From NCBI RefSeq assembly GCF_030272615.1, contig NC_081414.1, forward strand, positions 770,543,653-770,603,652: a stretch of DNA of 60,000 bases, in the 5' to 3' direction. A program made the translations under genes and the position numbers. The notes beneath the pieces are model-generated. The model searched no databases. It had not been told where the DNA came from and saw nothing but the letters and a program-made list of their open reading frames with translations. The stretch is from Cryptomeria japonica (lineage: Eukaryota; Streptophyta; Pinopsida; Cupressales; Cupressaceae). Shown here piece by piece: positions 10,431-18,861 of this stretch; within the stretch, counting starts at the first letter, position 1, and every line of letters starts with the position of its first letter.

Positions 10431-11354
10431 CTAGTCTAACACGTCATCTACCCCCTGATCTTGCTGATCAATATTTCGGGAAGGCAGGGAACACGCTAGA
10501 GGAGGAACATCCAACACAGCAGATGGAGCTATCACAAGTTCCAAACAAGGGCTATGTTCATGTTCCAAGCCACGTTGTTCTTGTCTAGGAGCTAGGATAA
10601 GTGCTTTAGAAAATTCGTTAGATAAATGGTTATCAATATCAACAAATTCATATTCACTATCAGAAGCAAGAGAAGTAACATTTTCATCATGAATAACATT
10701 TTCATCTATATCATCATCAAGATTTATAAAAATAGGATCTTTAACTCGCACAGGATCAAAGCCATCATGCATCTTATGTTTAGGAGATTTTGGAGAAAAT
10801 GGAATAATGCTTGTTGAAGGTGTTTTTGGGGATTGCAAAGTTTGAGAAGCAACTGCTTGAGCTCTAAGATGACGCTTTTGTCGGTGTTCATGCGCAGAAC
10901 GATTTCGTCTAGTCTTAGTAGGAAGTGGAGAAGATTGAGGAGGAGGAATTTTCTCATCCTTATCACTTGGGTGTTTAGGTTGTGGTCTCTTAGGCTGGAT
11001 AATAGGAGAAGAGGAAAGTCTCTTCTCTTTATAAAAGGAAGGAGGAGGAACTGCTCCATATAAAGGAGGAATATTTGGTTTAGGAAGGAGACCAAGTCCA
11101 TCATGACGAGGAGGTATAGGTCTGCTTTTAGAAAGTTTATTAGACATAGACATAGTCACATCCATAGGAATGGGTTGGGAATCTTCTTGAGGAAAGACAT
11201 TAGTTTTATCTTTCAAAGGAAGAACGTCCTTCTCAAGAACAATAGGAATATCAAGTTTGGGTGTTCTAGGTTCACTTAGAGATAGGATCATATTTGTTTT
11301 CCACTTTTGATAAGATTTGAAAAGATGATCACTTCGCGGAGGAAGAGATTGGAA
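10431..11354 (-). pseudogene. Proline/serine-rich C-terminal extension after protease, separated by one stop
   Basis: This frame continues directly from the gag-protease frame after the TAA at 11355-11357 and runs about 307 codons, ending DQGVDDVLD. It is proline- and serine-rich with a basic patch (KTRRNRSAHEHRQKRHLRAQA) and acidic stretches (NLDDDIDENVIHDENV), suggesting a disordered protein. No conserved domain is recognised. Because it stays in frame over 900 bases, it was probably part of one polyprotein with gag-protease until a CAA-to-TAA type change. An internal ATG at 11291 could allow separate translation. Its role is unknown. Confidence 0.6.
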
Positions 11355-13862
11355 TTATTTAGGCCAAAAATAATCAATAGGAGTGCTAGAAGTTCTTTCA
11401 GCTGGTTTAAAGAGACTATGATTGACAGTAACAACTTCACCATTATAGGGAAATTTCAAACATTTATGAATAGGAGAAGCAATAGCTTTCATGAAAGATA
11501 GCCAAGGATAGCCTAGCTTCACACGAAATTGTTCGGATGAAGGAATAATAGCAAAGTTCACATCAAGGGATTTATTATGGACCTCAATAGGTAATGTAAT
11601 AGAACCAATTGCAAGAGAAGAAAATGCATCAAATAGTTTCACAATCACATCTATTTTGTCATAGATCACTTGATTCAATTGCAAAGTAAAAAGAAATTCT
11701 TCAGTAATAACATTAACCATGCAAGAAGGGTCAATAAGCACTCCACGGCAAGGTGTATTCTTGACTTTTGCAACTATGTATAAAGGACCATCAGGTGCCC
11801 TGATAGTTTCACTAGAATCAAATGTGATGGAAGGTTCTTTAGGGTTTTCTTGCTGCTCTACAAAGTTAATCATATTCGGAGTCATAGACACAAGACCATC
11901 AGATGAGAAAGAGGAATCATTAGTCTCAATCACATTAGAGGTATGAGAAGGTAATGGATCAGTAAAAATCTTAAGATTTTGGTAAGGAGGAGCTATAGAT
12001 GTGTTGCCTTTATCATTCACTCCTGAAACAGAGATAGTATTATTATCAATCAAATCTTGAATTTTACCCTTTAAAGCAAAACATTTTTCAGTATCATGCC
12101 CAGGTTGACGATGAAATTGACAAAAAGATTTGTTATCAAAATAGGGTGAATTAATCTTTGTAGGATCTATTTGCTTTATGGGAGGGAGAGTAAGCACATT
12201 TTGTTCCAATAACTTATTCATAATACTATGCAATGATTCATTCAAAGGAGTAAACTTTCTTTCTTTCTTGAAAAATTTAGAAATAGGAGGCACACCTGAT
12301 GCTGCATTCACATTGTTGTTGATGATGTTTTCATTGAACTTAACGAACTCTCTGTTCGGTTTAAACTCTCCAAATGGTTGTTGACTACTATCACCCTTAT
12401 CACTCGGAGCCATAGGATTTGCTTGTTCCATTTGACTCACAGTCAGTTGATAATTGTGAAGAGTTGCACACAACTGTTGGAAAGAAGTAAACTCAGAAAA
12501 CAGAAGTTTGTCTCGAATATCTTTTTGTAAATTAGAAATAAAGATTCTTTGAATATCATTGTCAGGCACTGGAAAAGAAATTTGAGCATACAAATGCTTA
12601 TATCTACCAATGAAATCAGTCACTTTTTCTTTAACACCTTGTTTACAATGCATTAAATCAATCAAAGTAACTTTAGGACTTATATTGTTTTGAAATTGTT
12701 GAATGAAAGCATTTGCAAGTTGTTTGAAAGAAGTAATAGAATAAGAAGGCAACGAGCAATACCATTGTAGGGCTTTATCTCTTAATGTCCTAGTAAACAG
12801 TTTTGCAAGCAACCTTTGGTCATAAGCAAAATCGGTACATATTGTTTGAAAAGTCTTAACATGTGTTAGAGGATCACCTTTACCATTATAAAGCTCCAAA
12901 TGCAGGATTTCAACATGTTTCGGAGGGATAGCTTGAACAATGTCAAGAGAAAGTGGGTCCGCGACATCAAATGTGGGCACACTAAACTTAGATTGATTCA
13001 TAGAGGCAATTTGTTGCTGTAAAGAAGAGACAGTTTGTGCAAGATTGTTAATGGTCGCTTCAGTTGAAGAGTTCATATTAGACGTGTTAGATTGTGATGG
13101 AGGTATTATGTTATTGAAAGAAGGTATTGATTGAGAGTAAGGTGGTGGGACACTATGATAGTTAGTCATAGGAGATGATTGGAAAAGAGGGGCACTACAA
13201 GGAGGAATGGAATAGTTGAATGAATTGCCCCCTTGCGTCATGTTCATTTGTGGAGATGTAATAGGGACACTCATTGAAGGAATGAATGAAGAAGTCGGAT
13301 TGAATGAAGAAAGAGGGTTAATTGAAGAGGAAGGATTGCCCCCATGACTGGTGATCATAGGCAGAATGTCTTGTATAGAAGTAGTCATTATGTTTGATGT
13401 AAAGGTAGGTATGCTAGCAATAGAAGTTGTCAAAGGAATAGAATGATTAACTTGAGTGGGAGGTTGTGTATAACCTAAAGTTTCAGCACAACTCTTCATA
13501 GGCATCACATTCGAATCCACAATGTGTGCAATACCACGCAAAATATCAATTCCATTCTTATCACTTTGAACCATACGTCTTAGACCCTCAATTAATGAAA
13601 GAGCTTGACTATCGGGATACTCTTGAGACATCCATTGCTGAAAATCATCAAATTGGTTATCCAATTTCGAAAGTTGTTCTACAGAAACCTCATGGAGAGC
13701 TTCTTCATCATTAGGAGGATTAGAGGAATTACCCATGTCCTCGTTAAAAAGGCTATTCAAATTAGGTTCCATCTCCTCAGTAATTAAACCTTGGAAAGAC
13801 TTAATTCTAAGGCTTCGTCTAACAAGAATAGTGTAAGTAGGGCTTATTGTTGTAAAACTCAT
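11355..13862 (-). CDS. Ty3 Gag-protease polyprotein of the pol-less element
   Basis: The frame has 835 codons from the ATG at 13862. The N-terminal third is rich in Ser, Pro and Asn. Around residues 310-460 lies the retrotransposon gag domain (LYNGKGDPLTHVKTFQTIC, ALQWYCSLP, HCKQGVKEKVTDFIGRYKHL). A CCHC-like knuckle follows near 577-592 (CQFHRQPGHDTEKC). From about 690 is a retropepsin-like domain whose active-site strand reads LIDPSCMVNVI, Asp-Pro-Ser in place of the usual Asp-Ser/Thr-Gly, and whose later block KLGYPWLSFM fits the second half of the fold. Gag would build the particle; protease activity is doubtful. The frame is uninterrupted, unlike most coding remnants here. The start was chosen as the first ATG of the open frame. 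Confidence 0.88.
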   Translation of the reverse strand: MSFTTISPTYTILVRRSLRIKSFQGLITEEMEPNLNSLFNEDMGNSSNPPNDEEALHEVSVEQLSKLDNQFDDFQQWMSQEYPDSQALSLIEGLRRMVQSDKNGIDILRGIAHIVDSNVMPMKSCAETLGYTQPPTQVNHSIPLTTSIASIPTFTSNIMTTSIQDILPMITSHGGNPSSSINPLSSFNPTSSFIPSMSVPITSPQMNMTQGGNSFNYSIPPCSAPLFQSSPMTNYHSVPPPYSQSIPSFNNIIPPSQSNTSNMNSSTEATINNLAQTVSSLQQQIASMNQSKFSVPTFDVADPLSLDIVQAIPPKHVEILHLELYNGKGDPLTHVKTFQTICTDFAYDQRLLAKLFTRTLRDKALQWYCSLPSYSITSFKQLANAFIQQFQNNISPKVTLIDLMHCKQGVKEKVTDFIGRYKHLYAQISFPVPDNDIQRIFISNLQKDIRDKLLFSEFTSFQQLCATLHNYQLTVSQMEQANPMAPSDKGDSSQQPFGEFKPNREFVKFNENIINNNVNAASGVPPISKFFKKERKFTPLNESLHSIMNKLLEQNVLTLPPIKQIDPTKINSPYFDNKSFCQFHRQPGHDTEKCFALKGKIQDLIDNNTISVSGVNDKGNTSIAPPYQNLKIFTDPLPSHTSNVIETNDSSFSSDGLVSMTPNMINFVEQQENPKEPSITFDSSETIRAPDGPLYIVAKVKNTPCRGVLIDPSCMVNVITEEFLFTLQLNQVIYDKIDVIVKLFDAFSSLAIGSITLPIEVHNKSLDVNFAIIPSSEQFRVKLGYPWLSFMKAIASPIHKCLKFPYNGEVVTVNHSLFKPAERTSSTPIDYFWPK

Positions 13863-13966
13863 GCACTAGAGAGGGAGAGAAGATTTTGAATTTAGAGGTA
13901 GCAAATTTCAATAAAATTAGCCAATCTCTTAGATTTAAGCTGTTAAATGCAATCATGACAATCTCC

Positions 13967-14041
13967 CGAAATTTTGAAAAAAATGTCAGGGACCGTGGTG
14001 CTCGGAGTGCACACGGTCCTCGCAACTTTTTTCGAAATTTG
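13967..14041. repeat. Leader hairpin module 1
   Basis: Outer arms CGAAATTTTGAAAAAAATG and ACTTTTTTCGAAATTTG are near-complementary. Inner arms GGACCGTG (13990-13997) and CACGGTCC (14012-14019) are perfectly complementary around a 14-base centre that includes part of the palindrome GTGCAC. A second copy lies at 14588-14664 and a related core in each LTR. Confidence 0.75.
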
Positions 14042-14587
14042 CAGGGATGACAGTTATGATGATTTTAAAGCTAATCTGAAAAAATTGAGTGATTTTACAA
14101 TCTGTAGATAGGCCAAATTAAAGTTGCAATCTCAAAATTGAACCCTACCAAGATTGTTGAAAAATGCAAAATTTAAATTTTGAAAAAGAGAGGGAAACTG
14201 AAATTTTGAATTTTATGATTTTAGAGGGAATACCAAAAGCAATGCAAGCTTTGAAATTTAAAAGTTGACTCAATTTCACGCAAAATTCAATTTTGAAAGC
14301 GGAAATCAAAGTTGGTGCAATTAAACATTTAATTTCAAAAGTTACAAACTGCAAAAATTTGAATGAAGCACTGAAATTTTGAATGAACACCAACACACTT
14401 TTCAGATTTAGGACAGTAAGAACACAATTTTGACACAAAATTTCAATTTCAATAATTTTTGAATGATTAGAAGCCTTAATCCAAGCAATCCCTAGACCAA
14501 ATTTGACTTTAATTTTGAAAGTGTTGTAATTGATAAAAACAGCCAAAATTCTGGATTTTAGCAGAAAAATACAGCAAGATCTAACTC

Positions 14588-14664
14588 CCAAAATTTTGGA
14601 AAAAATGTCGGGGACGATGGTGCTCGGGGTGCACACGGTCCTCGCAACTTTTTTCCAAATTTTC
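14588..14664. repeat. Leader hairpin module 2
   Basis: It copies module 1: arms CAAAATTTTGGAAAAAATG and ACTTTTTTCCAAATTTTC flank a core GGACGATGGTGCTCGGGG followed by GTGCACACGGTCCTCG. The core stem is imperfect (GGACGATG against CACGGTCC), but the outer arms are nearly fully complementary. Confidence 0.72.
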
Positions 14665-15020
14665 AGGGATGAAAGATATTATGATTTTGTTGCGGAATCC
14701 AAAGTTACAGCTGATTTGGAAATGTTTTGATCAGTGAAATTATTAGCCAAAGGTTGAATCAAGGAGGTTTTAAAAATTAGGGTTTTGACACTTAACCACT
14801 TAATTTTCAGAATTAAAGCACAAATATGAACTGATAATTTGTAGTAGAAGGGTAGATCTGAAACAAGCATTAACAATTAAACATTTCACAAGCTCAATTA
14901 CTAAAAAGAAAATTTAGGGTTTTTATGCAATTAACCTCTAAAATTTGCAAAAGATCAAACATGGGAATATAATCAAGGCATCCAATTTTCAGATCTAGTC
15001 ATGAATAATCAGAAAGGATG

Positions 15021-15038
15021 TTCACGTCAGGTTCACCA
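15021..15038 (-). promoter_or_regulatory. Primer binding site of pol-less Ty3 element
   Basis: On the element strand the 5' LTR is followed by TTT and then TGGTGAACCTGACGTGAA. It starts with TGG, the complement of a tRNA CCA end. The same site with one change (TGGTGAACCCGACGTGAA) and the same TTT spacer occurs at 53028-53045 in element E. I could not assign the tRNA. Confidence 0.75.
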
Positions 15039-15041
15039 AAA

Positions 15042-16301
15042 TGTAAAGCAAAAAATCGCGATCGAACCCCAAGTGTTCCCCCCACCACTCCAAAGAGAGG
15101 GAAAGGGGGTCACTAGGGTTGACGGTTTTCACTTAGGGGAGATTTTACATTCAAAAGAGGGGTTGAAACCCACAAGATCCAATCCCACACAATACAAGAT
15201 TGGATTCTAAATGAGTTTCAAGGGTTAAGATAGCAAGGCTACCCTCTTTTGTAAAGAATGTAGATAAAAGGATTAAGCTAGGAATGCATGAAAAGTGAGA
15301 AAGATTCACTTATAAACAAAGATAGGAATATAGGATGAAGCTGCGGACCTGGAATTAGCAGTAAAATGTCGAGACGGTGCTGTCCTGCAAATTTGAGCGA
15401 AAGTTGACGGGACAATGGCGCCCGACGTGCACACGGTCCTCCGAAAAATCCGCGAAACGAAGGGGGATCTGTTCGTCTCTGCACAAGGATTCCAGATCTT
15501 CAATTATTGCCGCGTACCTACAACCTACACACAGAAAAGAGAGGATGATTGGGGGGTTAGGGATTAGGGGTTTGCCCTTAGGTCAAACCCCAGTTTTGGA
15601 ATTAACCAAGAAATGAGAATGCTGTAAATGTAAATGATTGTAATGTAAAACAAGTACTAGTACCTTGTTGTAAGAATGTTTGTATTCTTACATGCGAAGG
15701 TGTAGATGTTGTTGTATGTTGTATGTTGTATGTGATCTTCTCTTCAATGGTTGAATCCTTGTCTTGAATGCAACACTTAGCCTTGAATGGAGACTTAGAA
15801 TGCTCAATTGCTTGAAGGAATGCTTGAATGCTTGAATGCTTGAATGTTTGAATACTTGAGTATCGCTTCCGCCTTTTTTCCATCTTACCAAAATGGGAGA
15901 GGAAATGTAGTTTATATACTTGTCAATTAGGGTTAAAAGACTGATTTTTCCGACCTTAGGCCGACCTAGGAAGATTATTTTCCAAATTGCAAACATAAAG
16001 ACCCGAAGCCCCAAAAGAGACCGGGCCCAAAATAGGGCCAGGGACCAGGGCGCTGGGTGCCATGGTCCTGGGGGACCAGGGCACTGGGCGCCCTAGTCCT
16101 GAAGGACCAGGGCACTGGGCGCCATGGTCCCACCTCCTGGGACAGCAGGGTGCAAGGAGGATCAGGCCAGGGTGCTGAAAAATGCAGTTTTTGATGTCAT
16201 GGACAAGTTTCAGGGTCTCCATTCAGGTTCCGTGTTGCATCGCCATCGTGAAGACCCAAATGCGATCGAAATTGCAAGTGTCACAATTTTAGGATGCTAC
16301 A
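15042..16301 (-). repeat. 5' LTR of pol-less Ty3 element
   Basis: It pairs with 8418-9683 and starts and ends with the same TGTAAAG and GCTACA. Reading on the element strand from 16301 down, the order is three GC-rich repeats (16131-16038), TATA box (15919-15911), octamer and TTGTATG repeats, then a module related to the leader hairpins (15443-15410). It would drive transcription of the element. Confidence 0.93.
15911..15919 (-). promoter_or_regulatory. TATA box in the 5' LTR
   Basis: + bases TTTATATAC read GTATATAAA on the element strand, about 390 bases into the LTR. The other LTR has the same motif at 9293-9301. The transcript start would be expected about 25-35 bases further down the minus strand. 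Confidence 0.6.
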
Positions 16302-16306
16302 GTATT
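16302..16306. repeat. Target site duplication GTATT (right)
   Basis: It matches 8413-8417 exactly. Confidence 0.9.
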
Positions 16307-16671
16307 GAATAGGAAGTCGACCTTCTTTGGAGATTCAACCTCACATTTATCAAAGTCCCACACTTGAGAGGCTGATTCAATGTTTCAAAAGGTTGATGAT
16401 CAAGGTTTCTTGGGTTATCAAGGGTGAAAATTTTTGTGACAACAGTTCCTTTGGTAAATACCATGATGAAAACTTGGTAAACAAGCATCATGCATAAAAC
16501 CCCATCCTATTCCACACTACACTTGGGGGAAATATTCATCCATGTCATCCTACCATCCACATTCTCAGCATCCCTTGTCCTTCATCCATCATCCCATATA
16601 ATTCTATCCTCCTTTCCTATCTTTTATCTTTACTATCCTACACATATCCTCCATCTCATATTCCCCAACCT
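16307..16671. other. Non-coding CT-rich flank
   Basis: This is the far side of the insertion site of the pol-less Ty3 element. From about 16540 the + strand becomes rich in CATCC/TATCC pyrimidine motifs. No gene is seen. Confidence 0.5.
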
Positions 16672-17203
16672 ATCTAAATGCATCCTCCATTCCCACCTTT
16701 GATCTTGATCAAGCTAGAGAAAATATAAATGCATTCTTTGGAGAATACAAACCTCAATTCCTCTATCATCCATATCCCTTGCACACTATCCTTCCATCTC
16801 ATACACCATTATATGCAATTATTCCATCCTTAATTGTACTATCTTTAGTGGGGCATTTCACTCCTTTGTTACATAGTACCGGGATCCTCATCCACCTATC
16901 CTTCATCCTTTAGTCCTCCATATCCTATCTCCTGTGGATTGATAGATATAGGATATGGAGGACTAAAGGATGAAGGATAGGTGGATGAGGATCTAGGTAC
17001 TATGTAACAAAGGAGGGAAATGCCCCACTAAAGATAGTGCAATTAAGGATAAAATAATTGCATATAATGGTGTATGAGATGGAAGGATAGTGTGCAAGGG
17101 ATATGGATGATATAGGAATTAAGGTTTGTATTCTCTGAAGAATGCATTTATATTTTCTCTATATTGATCAAGATCAAAGATAGGAATAGAGGATGCATTT
17201 GGA
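16672..17203. repeat. Foldback: 257-bp inverted repeat with 19-base loop
   Basis: The left arm (16672-16928) is repeated as reverse complement in 16948-17203, with only scattered mismatches and small indels. The spacer 16929-16947 is 19 bases. The arms are rich in ATCC/GGAT motifs, but most of their length is non-repetitive (for example the TAGTGGGGCATTTC and TTACATAGTACC parts occur once per arm). A transcript would form a hairpin of about 250 bp. It may be a MITE or foldback element or a local inverted duplication. No flanking target duplication is obvious. Confidence 0.85.
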
Positions 17204-18523
17204 TCTACCCCAGATATCTCTTTGTCCTTCCATCTATTCACCAAGCCTTTGTTTTCCCTTGGAATTGGTCCCAATCCATTTAACATGTATCCACCATTCA
17301 ATCCCATCCTATCCAATTAAATAATCCTTAATCCACCATCGAATCAATTTATCCTTCATGCAATCCCATCATATCCCATCCTTTTACCAAGCTTTGGTTC
17401 TTCCTTGCCATTGGTTCCCATTCATTCCTCTATCCAAGCCATCATATCCACCATTCAATCCCATTCTATCCCATCCTATCCCATCCAATCCATGTATCCC
17501 CTTTTCATCCCTATAATCCTAAAATCTCAAATCAATCCAATCTAATGCAATCAATCCTAATCCATTCAATCCAATCTTGCAATCTAGCCCTCCATCTTTA
17601 ATCAATCCATCACCTTGATCCAAATTAGTTGATAACCTATTGATCAACCTTTAATCTAATCATTATCATGAGATGTATCCTTCTCAAATCTTGAGGCATT
17701 CATTTTTCTTATTGAAAACATTGGGGCAAAAGCATGAAGTTGTGTTGCACTTGGGGCTAACTAGAGGTAGTTCAGTCGGACTACCACCCACCCACGTGGT
17801 GCCCCATGTCACTGGCATGGCATCAAGAGTTTGACAAAACTCAATTTAGTTGAACTATTGGCTAAATTATCCCCATTTTTTTGGGTGCTCGAGCTTAGAA
17901 TTTTTCAAAACAATTCAAAATAGTTCGGCTGAACTTAGTTCGGTCGGACTGAGTTCCGCTGGACTCACCTATGTGGTAGGTGATGTGGCAGCCAAATCAC
18001 CTATTTTGTCTGTATTTATGAAACTTTTCACTTTTGCTCAATTTTTCTTTAGGCAAAATATTCTTTTGGCAAAAAAAAAAAACCCTTTTGTAGAGCTTGT
18101 AGTCACAAATCTAGACATATAATTTTATTAGTATTTTGATTAATTTTAATATTTTTTATTAATTAAACATTGTGAGTAGATTTTTTAAGTTCAAAAAGAA
18201 GTTGATTAGAAATTTAAAAAAATTTAAATGGTATTAAATAAAATATTTTTCAAAAGAGGAGAGAATCTTCTCCAAAAGGGTACAATTTTTTTTTTTGATA
18301 ATCATAAATTTAGTAGACAAAAGATGACGCCAAATGAAAACTGCCAAATTTAGCTATGTTGGACTTAAAAATATTATCACCAAAAAAATATACATCAAAA
18401 TTAATATTATATTTTAACACTCCATATATATGTCCTCTATTTGGAAAATTAAAATCAGCAAACAAAAAAGTTTTTTTTTCATTTTGTTTGGTGACGCTAA
18501 CTAGAACCCCTGATTTTTAGCAA
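17204..18523. other. Non-coding spacer: ATCC-rich tract, then AT-rich DNA
   Basis: Between 17290 and 17600 degenerate pyrimidine repeats of the CCATCCTATCC/CAATCC type dominate. Around 17930-17975 three diverged 14-15-base units of the GTTCGGCTGAACT kind occur. From 18000 the sequence is strongly AT-rich with homopolymer runs. A 90-codon frame at 17850-18122 has no recognisable domain and is not called. Confidence 0.5.
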
Positions 18524-18537
18524 TAAAAAATGTCTTT
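18524..18537. repeat. Probable LINE target duplication (left)
   Basis: TAAAAAATGTCTTT at 18524-18537 closely matches TAAAAATAGTCTTT at 24885-24898. The small differences fit an old insertion. Confidence 0.6.
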
Positions 18538-18861
18538 TTCTTTTTTTTTGAAAAAAGGGGTAAAGATTTATTCAGAAATCATAGAATTACAAAGAATAGG
18601 CCTTAGGCCCACCAAGACAACAACAAAAAACTAAAAGGATCCTACAAGAACCACCAACACCACCACTACAAAGTCCAGTGACCATAGTAATAGATTCGAC
18701 CGTCGGATTTCCAATGATAATACCTTTTCAAAAATCCCTTAGAAAGATGACATTTCATAATAGGTACTTTGATATTACACCAAAAATCAGGCTCATCTAG
18801 AGCCTCGAAGGGCCTCAAAAATGACAATGAAAATGAAACAAACATAAAAGGGAAATTGATC

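Larger units (their letters stand above)
13863..15020 (-). other. 5' leader of pol-less Ty3 element
   Basis: About 1.16 kb of AT-rich leader lies between PBS and gag ATG, with many short runs of AATTTTG and CAAAATT. It holds two copies of a hairpin module (13967-14041 and 14588-14664) that stand out as GC-rich. No coding signal is seen. Such leaders typically carry dimerisation and packaging signals, but none is proven here. Confidence 0.7.
8418..16301 (-). mobile_element. Complete non-autonomous (pol-less) Ty3 LTR retrotransposon
   Basis: Two direct repeats of about 1.26 kb (8418-9683 and 15042-16301) begin TGTAAAG and end GCTACA on +. The pentamer GTATT flanks both sides (8413-8417 and 16302-16306), a perfect target duplication. 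Between the LTRs, on the minus strand in order, are a PBS (15021-15038), a leader with two hairpin modules, a single gag-protease-extension frame (13862-10431) and a PPT (9684-9699). No RT, RNase H or integrase is present in the 5.36-kb interior. By eye the LTRs differ at roughly 3% of positions. This layout fits the TR-GAG class of plant non-autonomous elements, which depend on enzymes in trans. Confidence 0.93.

Noticed and set aside
10833-11063. Plus-strand frames opposite gag and its extension, rich in Arg and Ser
   Set aside because: Antisense shadows of the minus-strand polyprotein, with no motif.
13997-14010. GTGCAC in the leader hairpin as a kissing-loop dimerisation site
   Set aside because: Part of the hexamer can pair within the stem, so a free palindromic loop is not assured. 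It is kept only as a possibility in the hairpin finding.
17930-17975. Three 14-15-base GTTCGGCTGAACT-like units
   Set aside because: Too short and diverged to call as a functional repeat; noted only within the spacer entry.
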